Part shown: in pieces, positions 50,838 through 61,733 of the stretch
How the letters are laid out: each line of letters begins with the position of its first letter
Numbering within the stretch: position 1 is the first letter of the stretch
Source of the DNA: Sphagnum magellanicum
Lineage: Eukaryota; Streptophyta; Sphagnopsida; Sphagnales; Sphagnaceae
Reading direction: 5' to 3'
Length of the DNA stretch: 64,000 nt
Assembly (NCBI GenBank): GCA_021904315.1
Contig: CM038918.1
Span: 9,315,349-9,379,348 of the forward strand
The notes under the pieces: model-generated
The model's input: the letters and a program-made list of their open reading frames with translations, nothing else
What the model was told of the DNA's origin: nothing
Database searches by the model: none
Position numbers and translations under genes: made by a program

Positions 50838-52070
50838 CTCTGCTACGAAATATGTTCCTTGTTCCCCTGAAAACAAATCTCCCTCCGACGACTCGGATCG
50901 CTCTACCGTTCAGCCAGCTCTATTCCCACGACTTCCGTATAGAGACAATCCGCTATCCTAGAAGAATCTCCCTTCTCATAGAAGCTCTTGATCAGTGCTC
51001 TCCTCGCTCCTCGCTCGAAACTCTTTTTTTCCTGGAAGAACTGAGTCGCTGGTCGATCCTCTTTCGGAAAATTTCTTCGGGAAGGGAATTAGGACGAAAA
51101 TGATCACCGGAGAGAATCGAGCTTCTCCGGGGTTTTGTTTTGAGAGAGCCTTTCTTCTACGGGGATCAGAAAATCTCGTCCTTCAAACAAACAAGGAGAG
51201 ACTTCCCCGAGAGAGCGCAGAAAGGGGAAAGCATGATCGGTAACCGATCCGGCAGATCTCCAGGGGAAGAAGAAGCTCCTCCCACTCTGCCGCTGCTTCT
51301 GTGGTCTGTCGCTCCAAGCTTGTTGGAGCTTATTCCTCCGTCACAAATGGGAAAAACGTAATTCGCGACAAAAAAAAGAAGAAAAAACAACAGCAAACTC
51401 TCATTACGCACTCGACAAGTGATTTCTCTTGACTTCTTCCTCTTTCTTTACACTACACGTGCACGTGCTCTCTGTGTGTCATTGTCTTTCCCGTCATCGG
51501 TAAGGTCTTATTGTCTCCGTCCGTATGTGTTTCGTCGTCTTCTTTCTTCATGTTTCGTCGCCGAATATCTAATTCCAGGACGTTGCAACAGTGCGCGTCC
51601 CGCGATTCGCGGTCTTCCTCTTTTGCAGTCCATTGTCGTCACCGCAAATGAGCTTTCGCCATTTCCAGTAATGCAAACCGACCTTTTCGTTGCCCAGCAC
51701 ACTAAAATAGACTATTATGTTGAATCCTTTTCTCTGACAAGAGTTTCTTTTCTTCTTCGTCCACGACAGGACTCTCTTCGTCTGTGTTTCGCCGTGTTCT
51801 CCACATTTCGTCACCGAGAATCTAATTCCAGGACCTTGCAAACACACTTACCGGAAATCAGCTTTCACGATTTCCAGAAATGCAAGCCGATCTTTTCGGG
51901 GCACCCGCACACCAAAATAGACTTTTTTGGTTTTTCTCGGACTATTTTAATCATTTTCTCTGACGACAACGAGAAAGTTTTTGTTTCGTTTTTTTTTGTT
52001 TTGGGGGTTTTCTTCCGCTTCTTCCGCGACAGGACTCAGGCCACAAATTGCCAATCGGTTTAGCTCTTAA
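50838..52070. other. Upstream region of the PDZ-like gene with a degenerate duplication
   Basis: GC content is higher than in the flanks, consistent with a promoter or 5' UTR region. From about 51490 to 52060 a segment of about 230-253 bp is repeated about 2.3 times. Anchors: 'ctaattccaggac.ttgcaa' at 51569 and 51822, and 'tttctctgac' at 51728 and 51955. A 214-residue open frame (51419-52063, +) spans the repeats but has no recognisable domain. I do not call it a gene. Confidence 0.55.
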
Positions 52071-52328
52071 AAAATGAATCTGTTCTTTGACGCGGTTGGT
52101 CATCATTTGAAGTGCTGTAACTTGTCATCGCTTTCTGCAGATTTTTGTACAAAATTGTCCTGGATTCGCGCTGCCATTTATGCTCGTGCCGGTTGTTCAC
52201 GCAGGGGAAAAAAATTGGGGGAAAAGAAAAGAAAAATAAACAAACCTGTTTTTGTTTCTCTCCAATTATTCCACTTTTTCCTTCTCATTATCTCCTCTTT
52301 TTTTGTTTCCACTAGGGAATTCTACATC

Positions 52329-52352
52329 CCTTTTGGCTAAGATCAAGTCTAG
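52329..52352 (+). pseudogene. U2 snRNA 5' fragment
   Basis: The segment CCTTTTGGCTAAGATCAAGT followed by cTAG matches positions of the highly conserved U2 snRNA 5' region (stem I and the start of the branch-site region), with one difference in about 24 nt. Neither the branch-site pairing region nor the Sm site follows. A short U2-derived relic is likely; a chance match of this length is not. Confidence 0.6.
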
Positions 52353-53020
52353 GGAAATTTACAAGCTAGGTACTCTAATCATCATCATTTGAAGTTAACC
52401 TAATCACGTGTTTTTTATAATTACCATAATTAAAAATTTACCTAATTACGTGCTTTTTCTAATTACCATGAGCCTCCTTGTTTACCTTACCCTAAGGTCA
52501 GTTTTGTCATTAAATAATCCTCAAAATAGTGAAAGGAAATTTTGTGAAAATATGAAGTTGACATGTTGAAAACCATACTAATTATCACAAGCTACACTAT
52601 GCATAATTTCACTAGTCATATCACAATATTATAGTAGAAGATGGAAAAAAATAATAATTTCAAATTTTAAAAACGAATTCATTTTTTGAAAAAAAATCTA
52701 TTCATTTTGTCTATGTGGAAACTGACCCTAGGCTACCGTATTTTGTACCATGGACTGAACATCCCAACTTTGTCAATTTCCCAATTCATAGTTTTAATCC
52801 CATTTTTTTGGTTTTGAGTTTTTTGGTCTTCCAATGTCAGGAAACATACATAATTTGGTTGATATTCATAAAATTCTTCACATATTTTCATGCACCTATG
52901 TAAAGCATCGGTAGACATTTCTAGTGTATCTGGAGGGCACCTTACCCAAAAGGAATTTCTCCTTAGCAAAGGACAGGGAGTTTTGAAGAGTGAAGTGCCT
53001 GGGCTATTGAGATTTCTTTA
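52353..53020. other. AT-rich DNA, no gene seen
   Basis: A short direct repeat ('acctaatcacgtgttttttataa' type, two degenerate copies about 45 bp apart) lies at about 52398-52475. No ORF with a recognisable domain. Confidence 0.5.
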
Positions 53021-53024
53021 CCTG

Positions 53025-53193
53025 TGATACCCATTGGGTATCATTGGAAACAAATTAAAAATTTTGATTTTCTGCAGTGTCTTATGTTGGGTAACGCCCT
53101 TGAGTGGGCTGTTCTCGAAATAAGCACCCTTCAGATTCACCTCGGGCAGGTGATTATATTGGGAATGCCCTGTTCCAAAGGCGTTACCCTACA
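53025..53193. repeat. Structured inverted repeat, possible MITE or ncRNA relic
   Basis: A near-perfect palindrome, TGATACCCA-T-TGGGTATCA, lies at 53025-53043. Just after it, TGTTGGGTAACGCC (53085-53098) pairs with GGCGTTACCCTACA (53180-53193) with one mismatch in 14. Inside the loop are two further hairpins, TCACCT-CGGGC-AGGTGA (53137-53153) and GGAA...TTCC (53162-53175). The whole could fold into a compact branched RNA or be a small inverted-repeat transposon. Confidence 0.6.
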
Positions 53194-55921
53194 CATCAAT
53201 TAGTGGATGTTTGCAATTTCTTTGCATATTTTGCATCATCATTTTTTTTTTTGGGAGTGAATTTTCATACTCTGACCCAAAAAAAAAAGGAAAAAATTCT
53301 GGAGAAATCTGTGTTTTCAGTGTATTTTTGACTATATTTGCTGTATTTTGGCATTATTCACCAGTTTTTGTAACCTCACAAAGTTGAAAAACAAAATCCC
53401 AGATTTGCATATAGTACTAATTTAGATGATCTCAAAATTCTTCGGGTATTTGCAGATACATAATTTAAATCATGTTCACCTTATTCTTTGGGCAGTTGCA
53501 TTTCCATAATTTACATATTTGCATGAATATTGTTTTTATTTTATTTTTTCATGTTGTTTCGTCTGTTTTAATGAACATCATCGACAATAATATCAGAAAA
53601 CAAATTCACAAACTTGCTTGCAACTTCAAGGGCACAAGTAGAAGACAACTAGTTATCTTGATCATGAAGAGATGTCAGAATTATGACTTGAAATTTCGCG
53701 TTGGAAATTTTCATTTGAGACTCACTATTTTACACTACCATTTAGGTTAGAGATTTATGTTAGTGGGAGTCACAACTAACATTCATGAGTGGGAGTTTCA
53801 TGACTGACACGAAATAAAAACCCCAAGAACGGGAGGTGAATGGCTGAACTAATTTTCAAGGATGTAATTGCAATGAGCTTTGGACATAGCCCTGCAACAA
53901 AGTTTTGGGAAATTTTCATTTTTTCAAAAATCATAAACCTAGTAGATACAACTTGGAGGTTTGGAACTTGTAATGCATTCTACATAGTAACAAAATCTCT
54001 TGAATCTTTTTTATTCATGAATAAGAAACCTACTTGTGATGCACATGATCTTGTGCTTAAACATTCAATGCTAGCCTATAATTACATGGATGAATTCTGT
54101 CATTACAAAGTTTTTGAAGGTTGGAAGTTGTGTGAAACCAACTTGATAGTTTCCATGCTAGCCCATTCCATGACCCCCATAACCAAAATGTTTGAAAATT
54201 ACTTTCAAGGTCAAAACACATGGTTGCAAAGTGATGTACAGCGAACTTGGTGCAAATTGACTACCAAGAACAAATTCATTTATGCATTTGTAATCAAATT
54301 TTCACTCTTAAATATCTACCAAGAATGTGAGCACTGAGAGTATGGAGAAGAAACAAAAAAAGGGTATGTCTAGCTATGGCTTTGTATTGCTGAAGGTATT
54401 TATTGTTATTTATGTGAATTAGATGGAGGTGCCTCCTAAGTTCCTTTTTATCAATTTATTCACATTGAGTCAATTTTTATTGACACACCACAATATATAA
54501 AACTAAACTTGGAAGCTTGCCAAAATAGAAGTTTCTATGTGTAGGTGTAGTGTTTTCCCTTTGGCCCACCTATTTCACTTTATAAGTGAGAAAGGGAGAA
54601 GTTTTGGTGGACCATATGAGATAAAAGTGTGGAGCTATTGGGAACGGCCTTCAGGAACATCATTAATAACATTTAAGAACATTATGTGAACATGGTGGGA
54701 ACAATTTTAAATATTTTTTAATATACCCACCCCATCTCCTCCTCCCCCCCCCCCCCCCATATTTCTCCTCATGGATGAGTGAAATATTCAGATCAATTTT
54801 CATGATGTAGAAATGAAATAAGTTCTTAAATGGAATATCAATTAAATTGCACAAATAGCATTTGCAAGCATAAATACATGACAATATTTACAATTCTAAT
54901 CAATCAATTAATTAAGGAAATATTTGCAAAAATAAAAAACCCAATCAATACCTTAAATGCTATACTAAATGTGTTCCTATAATGACAAATGGTAGGCTAG
55001 TCTATTTATAAAGTTCCAAAAGTTTAAGATAAGAGTTTTGGGGGATGAAGGTGATCAGTACAATGGAACACAACACCTACCATGCCAAATTTGTAAAATA
55101 TTACAATAAATTAAGCACCACAGCTCAAAGAAACTCACAATAACTAAGTGCATTATTGCTGGCAAAACATGCAAGTGCATATAAACCACAAGAAGATTTT
55201 TGGAATTATTTCCTACCTCAAAACAATTACTAGCCCTCAGTTAAATGTGAACTTCAAACGCATATACGAATGGCTAAATAGGGTAAACTTGAAATATTTA
55301 AATTGATTTACATTTCCTCAAACGTTTGTTCATGGATATCTCAGGGTAAAGGAACTACCCCAACATTAATGAAGAGCCATTAATTCACTTATAGTTAGCA
55401 AATTCACATACCTTGCTTCTCTTACCTCAATCTAATCACATTAGATTGGAAATTGATTACCAAAATTATAGATTATGATAAAACAAGGTTTGTATAAAGT
55501 TAACCATAAATTAAGATTAAACTTTACTAAGTAATTGATGAATTGACTCTAAAGTGACAATCTTTAGGCTTTGTGTATGTTGTGAATGACAAAGTTTGGA
55601 TGAAAGTTGAAGGGAAGAAGAAGGATGAAAACATATTGAATGGGAAACAAGTGACCCATCTTTTTCTAAACCATATTGTATGTAATCATAAGGGGAAGAT
55701 TGGGGAATGATATACATCGGTAAACCATTTTTACCAAAGAGGAGGTTAATTTATTTGATGCATTCACTGTTCAATGAGAATAATGACATAAATTCATGTG
55801 GAAATTGGGATAGAAAGAATTAGAATCCAATTGGTAGGATAGTGTCAAATGGTAATTAGTCATGAAATAGGTAGCATAGATGATGGAAATATGGTATCAA
55901 GCATATACAATGTTTTTTGTG

Positions 55922-55955
<34 letters not shown>

Positions 55956-58400
55956 TCATCATATTTTATTATATAATAAAATAAAAATAAAAATATGGGA
56001 GCATATGAGGGAAATAAAATTTGGAGGAGGGGAGGGGATATTATTAAACTGAATAACCTCCATCTCCTTTGTTGGGCTTATTTTATTTTAACCCAATTTT
56101 GATTAAGATATGTAGAATGGTCAATGAAGTTTTGGGGTAACCTTAAGTCTTAGGGAGTAGGTTAGGGCATGTGTCCTTATCCTAGTTGGACTTGAGGGGC
56201 GATTGGCCTAGTAGGATAAAAAGGTGGTAGGCCGGTTGGATTAAAATAAGGTAGGAATATTTTATCCAAGCTCTAAATTGGCTAGGCTTGTTAAATAAGG
56301 AGGTATATAGACAAGGTGGAGGGTGTTTTTTAGAAGCCTAGCAATTAGGGTTAAGGCAAGATAGTAATAATGGCGTTTCCACAAAGTTGAAAGGAAAGGA
56401 AATAATTTTGACCTTTTTTTCTTCTTTTTGAATGATGAATGGGGCACGTGATGAATGGGGCACATGGGGTTGTGATGAAAGAAAAGTGATGATGAGGTTG
56501 TGATCTATGTAAGGATGGGGAGGGATCTTGGCACATCATCATGAGAGGGTGAGGTAGATGAAAGGGGGAGAATGCTACAATATCATGGATGAACAAGCTT
56601 ATTTAGAAACAATAAAGTCAACACTCACTTTTGAAAATGGAAGCAAAGATCATCATGTGATGGTGTTGGTGGTTGTTCAGGTGGGGGATATATGAGCATG
56701 GTGACTGGAGGTGAATGGTGGAAAGTCAAGAAGAGATACCTAGGCTTGTTGTTAAAAAAAGGAGGGGAGAAAGCTTGAAAAGGTTGTTGTTGGGCCTAAG
56801 AACGAAAGGTAATGGTCCACCCTCTTGTGGAACAAGAGAAAGAAAAACTGGGGATAGGTTATCTTGTAGTGGTAAAGTGTGAAAGGTAAAATTGTGTTAA
56901 GATTTAGTTAGAAAAAGGAGTGGGAGATCACCTAGGGATGAAATAAAGCTACATTGTAACCTCTTCTTGGAGATGTGATATTTGTTTTGTGTGTAAAGAC
57001 TTGTTGAATTATTGTATGATAATGTTTGCATGAGTATGTTCTAGTTTAAGGTTGTAACTAGTCAAGTGCAAAAATAAAGGAGTGGTAGAGAAAGATAAGA
57101 TTGTTATTTGCAATAGACAAGAAAAGAAGATATAAATTTTTAAAAAAAGAAAAAAGAAAGTTGTTAAAAGGAGAGGACTTTAGTTGGCTTTGATTCCATT
57201 CAGACCATTGCATTATAGAATGATGGTTGGAAAAAATTGATTTGGGAACAATTGGAACTTATTTAGAGTAGAAAACCAAGAGCAAGGGGGTGGATTAGGT
57301 TACAAATTGTGACACCCAAGGGGTCAAGGGGGAGTGGCCCAGGTCAAAGTGTTAAAGGATGCATTAAGTTTGCACTTAACATCTTTTTATCATTATTCTT
57401 ATTTTTTTTTCACTTTTTCAAAATGAAGCTTAAATACAAATCTACCTATTATAATGCATTCCATAAATCTAGAGCATTTTCCTCAACCACAAGGTTGAAT
57501 AGGTAGCCAATAATTTTCCTTGTTGAAATGGTTTCATTTTCATAATTTTGATTATAGCCAAATCTAGCTACACTGTCTTATGGATGATCACCAATGAGGC
57601 TACATCACAAAATTCAAAAATATTTTAGAAGAAACTGTTTTAATTTTATAAAAAAAGGACCCAAGTTTCTCCTCCTTCTTGTTGGTAAAATTTGAACAAT
57701 TCCTCACTTTAGAATAAGATATCCCAAATTGTAGGTTGTTTTTGACACCATTGACACCAATTATTAGTAAATTGAAAGGAAATTCCTTCTAAACCATTGA
57801 TTTTGGGTAACAACTTTTTTAAAAAAGGAAAGTTCCACAATGATGCTAAAACCTTGGTTCTAGAAGGCGCTTGGTGAGCAAAGGTTTTTTTGTGGTGAAT
57901 TTCATGGCATGTCAAATTTAGAAGGGACTACAAATTCACCACAAAAATGGTAGATGTCAAGGACAAGTCAAAGATACACTTGAAATAAATGATATGAATT
58001 TGATAACCAAGGAATCTGATAATGGACAAGAATTTAAAAAAACTCATTCGTAGTTGAGTTTCCAAAAAAAAAAAATTCTAAAACTCTTTAGAGACTACTT
58101 TTTACAAATAATATTTACACAAAAAAATTTTGAATGAGAAAAAAACGAATAGTTTGAAATATAAATAATTCATGTGATGGTCGCGATGTTTTATATGCAT
58201 AAATAATTGTCTATCAATATTTTCATCTACAATGATATTGCTCAAGGTGGTGGTGTGGTGAACTAAGTTGGTGTTGTACTGTATCCTAATGCTAGATGAA
58301 TGACGTGCATTATTAGCTCCCGAAAGATTGACAGGAGTAATCCTGTTCCCTATCAGCCGGACACAGTTTGACAACACTAAAGCAACACAACAATATCTTT
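53194..58400. other. AT-rich DNA with simple repeats; one unrecognised ORF
   Basis: An ATG-started open frame of 165 residues lies at 53840-54337 (+). It looks protein-like (Cys, Trp and Phe well spread) but I recognise no domain, and it has no visible partners. Simple repeats: a run of about 14 C at 54744-54759 and a (TA)n of about 30 bp at 55925-55953. No other gene-like signal is seen in this 5 kb. Confidence 0.45.
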
Positions 58401-58491
58401 ATCTTTCACAGCCTTTTGGCTAAGATCAAGTGTAATATCTATTCTTATCAGTTTAATATCTGATACGAAGCTCAATGAGCCTTATGATATC
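58401..58491 (+). pseudogene. U2 snRNA-like sequence, truncated, 5' half
   Basis: From about 58401 the sequence follows U2 snRNA: a diverged 5' end, then CCTTTTGGCTAAGATCAAGT, TGTAaTATCT and aTTCTTATCAGTTTAATATC, including the region around the branch-site recognition sequence, then TGATA. The next stem has different bases from usual plant U2 but can still pair (AAG-CTC...GAG-CTT around 58468-58483). After that the match stops: no Sm site (A-U4-6-G) and no 3' stem-loops follow. No upstream sequence element or TATA box in snRNA spacing is visible. A truncated U2 pseudogene is the best call; a divergent expressed copy is less likely. Confidence 0.8.
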
Positions 58492-60348
58492 TAAGGCAAC
58501 ACAAATAAGCATAGGTTGTTTGACTGATGAAAATGGAATCGGCAGAGGATGTTGATTAAAAATGTAGCATTGTTCTCTGTATATTCTTGAGCTTTTGCAC
58601 AAATGACTACTGTTGCCATGTTTAGAAACTTCCAATTCCTGCAATTTTGTTTGGATTGGGGAGGGGCCTCAATGACTTGCAACCTTTCCACTGGGAAACA
58701 TTTGTGGATGCTCTTTTCCCTTGAGGAACTGTCAATCCCTGTAAAATTTGCTAGGACTGGGGAGGGCCTCAATGACTTGCAACCTTTTGATGTGGAAGCA
58801 TTGATATCATGTTCTTTCCCTTGAGATGTTGATGGTAGTAGTTCCATGTTAGGAGGTGCAGATCTAATGTATGCTATTTGATTGTGGCAAGATCCCATAA
58901 GTCACTGTAAAGGGAATTGATATCGTTTGGTAAGATCCATTTCTGTTTCGAAGGTTGCAGGATTACTGAAATCAAAAATTATAATTGCTGCACAGTACCA
59001 TTGGATATGTCTGAAACGTTTTCTGGAGATTTCATGCAGTGAAGCAGTAAGGGTTTCATCTACTTTCCTACTCTTGTGCTATGGGCTGAAGAGGACAATT
59101 ATATGCACCTTTTGTTTGAAGAGTGAAGAATCGATGTGTGCTCTTCTTGTATCCATCTTCTTGGGAGGCATGGTTGTTATTTTCAGCTAGGTTTTTGTTA
59201 TTGTTTTATATGATGGTTGTGAAAATGCACTTGAAATCTTTAGCCACTTTGTATCATGGGGTTCTTGCAAGCAAGGATAATTGCTTCTTCTGTGGTGATT
59301 GCATTTTTATGTGACACAAAGGTGGAAAGGATGAGACAGTGCAACGCAGTGTGATTGCAACGTTTGAGCCATAGCCTTTTCACATTTCAGTGATTTGGTG
59401 AAGACAGAAAAAGTGATGATGGAAGAAGCTTACGAGTTATTGCTGATAGAAACGACAGACCTCAACCACGTCAAAGCTACTTGATCTTCCTTCATAAACT
59501 CTGTTGTATATCTTACGAGTCAGAACTGCCAAAAAAACATGCCATCAACAAACACACAAAACAGTCTCATAGAATGGAGAAGACAAAAGTGTTTCCGACT
59601 GTTGCAACCTATTCGAGGTTCTGTGTACAGAAAAATTCTTCACCAGATCCCGGAGAGGTTTACATCATTGTTGCCACATCTCAAAACAAGCCTAAGCCAT
59701 TGCCGTGGGTGTTTCAAGCCCCGACCGCTCAGCTGCTCTGCCTTATAGGTATGGCGCTTGTACAAAACAACGAAACAAGAAAAAAAGACAACATCAAAGC
59801 AAGCTCACTACATCGCTACAAACCTACACCAGCACAGTCTATAAAACAAGTAGGGATCAAAGAAAACCAGTACGCATCGCGACCGATCGCCAGATCTGCG
59901 CGGCAAAGAGACATTAGAAGCATTTTATCTACAAAATGACAACCTTCCCCTCACCAAACTCGGAGACAATGGAAGAAAACACAAGAATAACAGGCAAGGG
60001 ATTGTTTTCCTTGCAAACAACAATGCAAAGGTGAATAAATCCCGTAATGGAAGATCCGATACGCAGATGATAGATAGCAAGAGACTTTAGGGAAGAAACA
60101 CCAACACACCCAAACCAAAAAGAAGACTCGGATGCGAAACCCTCACTGAAAGACGCAACAACCTGCAAGTACTCGGCCGAACCTGATGAACTTCACAACG
60201 GCGAGACATTTTCGAGACACAACTAAACGTTAGGCCGAAATCTGAGAAATGAATAGTCGAAGGGAGTAGATTTATAGCTCAGCAACCGGGCTCAGTGGCA
60301 GCGCCTTGCATTCTCAGACCTAAGATCTGCGTTCGGAGAAAACCGAGG
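58492..60348. other. Intergenic DNA with a tandem duplication, no assignable gene
   Basis: A duplicated segment of about 101 bp lies at about 58630-58830: 'gcctcaatgacttgcaacctt' at about 58667 and 58768, and 'ttcccttgag' in both units. Longer open frames (59481-59939, +; 59929-60168, -) have no domain I recognise. Composition becomes richer in C and G from about 59,550, toward the candidate exon on the minus strand. Confidence 0.45.
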
Positions 60349-60810
60349 CTATTTTTTGTATCGTTCGACAACAGACCCACAGCGGTTTCGTCGCACAAGA
60401 ATTGATAAGAATAGAGGACGAGGAGAGAGAAGCTGTGGAGGCATTGCCGCGCCCCTGCCACGCCGGCTGAGAAAAAGGCATCTGTGAAAATGCCCGCATC
60501 CGCCAGGTCCTCCACAATCCATGTGCACGGGCTTGGGAGTCTGTCTAGGAGCTTTCGTTTCGGGCGCCGCTTGGCGAGCTCCGTTGACACCTTTGTCACA
60601 AATCGAGCGACATGGGCAACTTGCCTCTTTTTCTAGGTGTGCGGTGTGGGTCACGTGCTTCTCGAGGTCGACACGTCGACGGTCCACAAGCTTCACGAGA
60701 CAGGTGCCCTTCTCTGCCCAGTGGTCACCGTCATGAAGCCTCGCCTTCTTCACAGGTCCCACCTCCACCATTTGAGTTGTGAACCCCTCGATGTTGTGCT
60801 CCGCAGCCAA
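60349..60810 (-). CDS. Possible first exon with EVH1/PH-like motif (SMEK/PP4R3- or RanBD-like)
   Basis: The minus-strand open frame (153 residues) starts MAAEHNIEGFTTQM and then reads VKKARLHDGDHWAEKGTCLV. That spacing resembles the start of the EVH1-like domain of SMEK/PP4R3 proteins (VK..RL..D..W...GT..V) and also Ran-binding domains (W.ERG.G.VKL). Similarity fades after about residue 40, and no second exon was found downstream. The region has a CpG-rich, exon-like composition unlike its surroundings. It may be a real first exon whose remaining exons I cannot recognise, a fragment, or chance. Confidence 0.3.
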   Translation of the reverse strand: MAAEHNIEGFTTQMVEVGPVKKARLHDGDHWAEKGTCLVKLVDRRRVDLEKHVTHTAHLEKEASCPCRSICDKGVNGARQAAPETKAPRQTPKPVHMDCGGPGGCGHFHRCLFLSRRGRGAAMPPQLLSPRPLFLSILVRRNRCGSVVERYKK

Positions 60811-61444
60811 TTTGGACTGAGTCTATGTCTGTAGAGCCAAAAATTGGGTCGGCCAGATCCGGAATGGGGATTCATCAACAGATGGCATGTTTTCTGTGCC
60901 TTCCCCACATCAAACTGTGACTCTATAAACTCTGATCTCCTCGCTTTTCAGCTCAGGGTGACGCTCGTCCACCTCCCCTCCTCCATCTCCAGGCGTCATC
61001 GGGATGTAACCCTGATGACAATGCGCAGCTTAGGGTTAGGAAACGACGTTTTGGGTTTAGGGTTTACTGGGATTAAAGAGATCGTGTTGGGATTTTTTTG
61101 CCGTGGACCACACTATTATCTAATGAAGTTGATTAAAAGCATTCACATATATACTAGAATGTGGTTCACATGGAATTTTGAATCAAAATTATAATGGTAT
61201 TGCAGGATTGTATGTGGCATTTTGTTTTTGAGAATTCTTGTTGGTGTGACTTTGTGGTTGATAGATGATTCTGGTTGTGTGAAGATGTGTTTTGCAAAGT
61301 GATGAAATTGATGCAATGTATGTTTGAAGAAAGTGATCAGATGCGCTCCATCATTAATGAATGTATGCTTAGAGACAAACTAGTGAGTTTGATAGAAATG
61401 GAGGTACAGATTAGCTGGGAAACACAATATGTTCACCATTAGAA
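60811..61444. other. Intergenic DNA, no gene seen
   Basis: The first 250 bp keep the higher GC content of the neighbouring candidate exon and could be its promoter. After about 61100 the sequence is AT-rich up to the LTR element. Confidence 0.45.
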
Positions 61445-61733
61445 TGTGAGGAAATGGACATTCAATATTAAGATTGAATTTGGTATTATTACACATGAAC
61501 TTCCAGAAGATTGAAAGAAATACCCAAAGGGAAAGTGCAGAAATAGAAAATAGCAATATAGGAGGATAACAAAAAAATTAAATGCTAATCTATCTAACTA
61601 ATGAAGACTTACACACTAATAGCATAGCGTGGTTAAATAACCTCCAATGGGATCATCATTTGAGAACCATGTCATATGTGTAGGGAAAAGATCAGGGACA
61701 GATCAGCAAGGTGAATGCGTACTAATATTAACA
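61445..61733 (-). repeat. 3' LTR of the copia element
   Basis: This left copy (3' LTR in element orientation) aligns along its whole length to 63648-63931 with many substitutions and small indels. Such divergence between the two LTRs means an old insertion. Confidence 0.92.

Noticed and set aside
51419..52063. 214-residue plus-strand ORF as a gene
   Set aside because: It runs through a degenerate tandem repeat and has no domain or splice partners.
54744..54759. Poly-C run
   Set aside because: A simple homopolymer; possible assembly length error but no feature.
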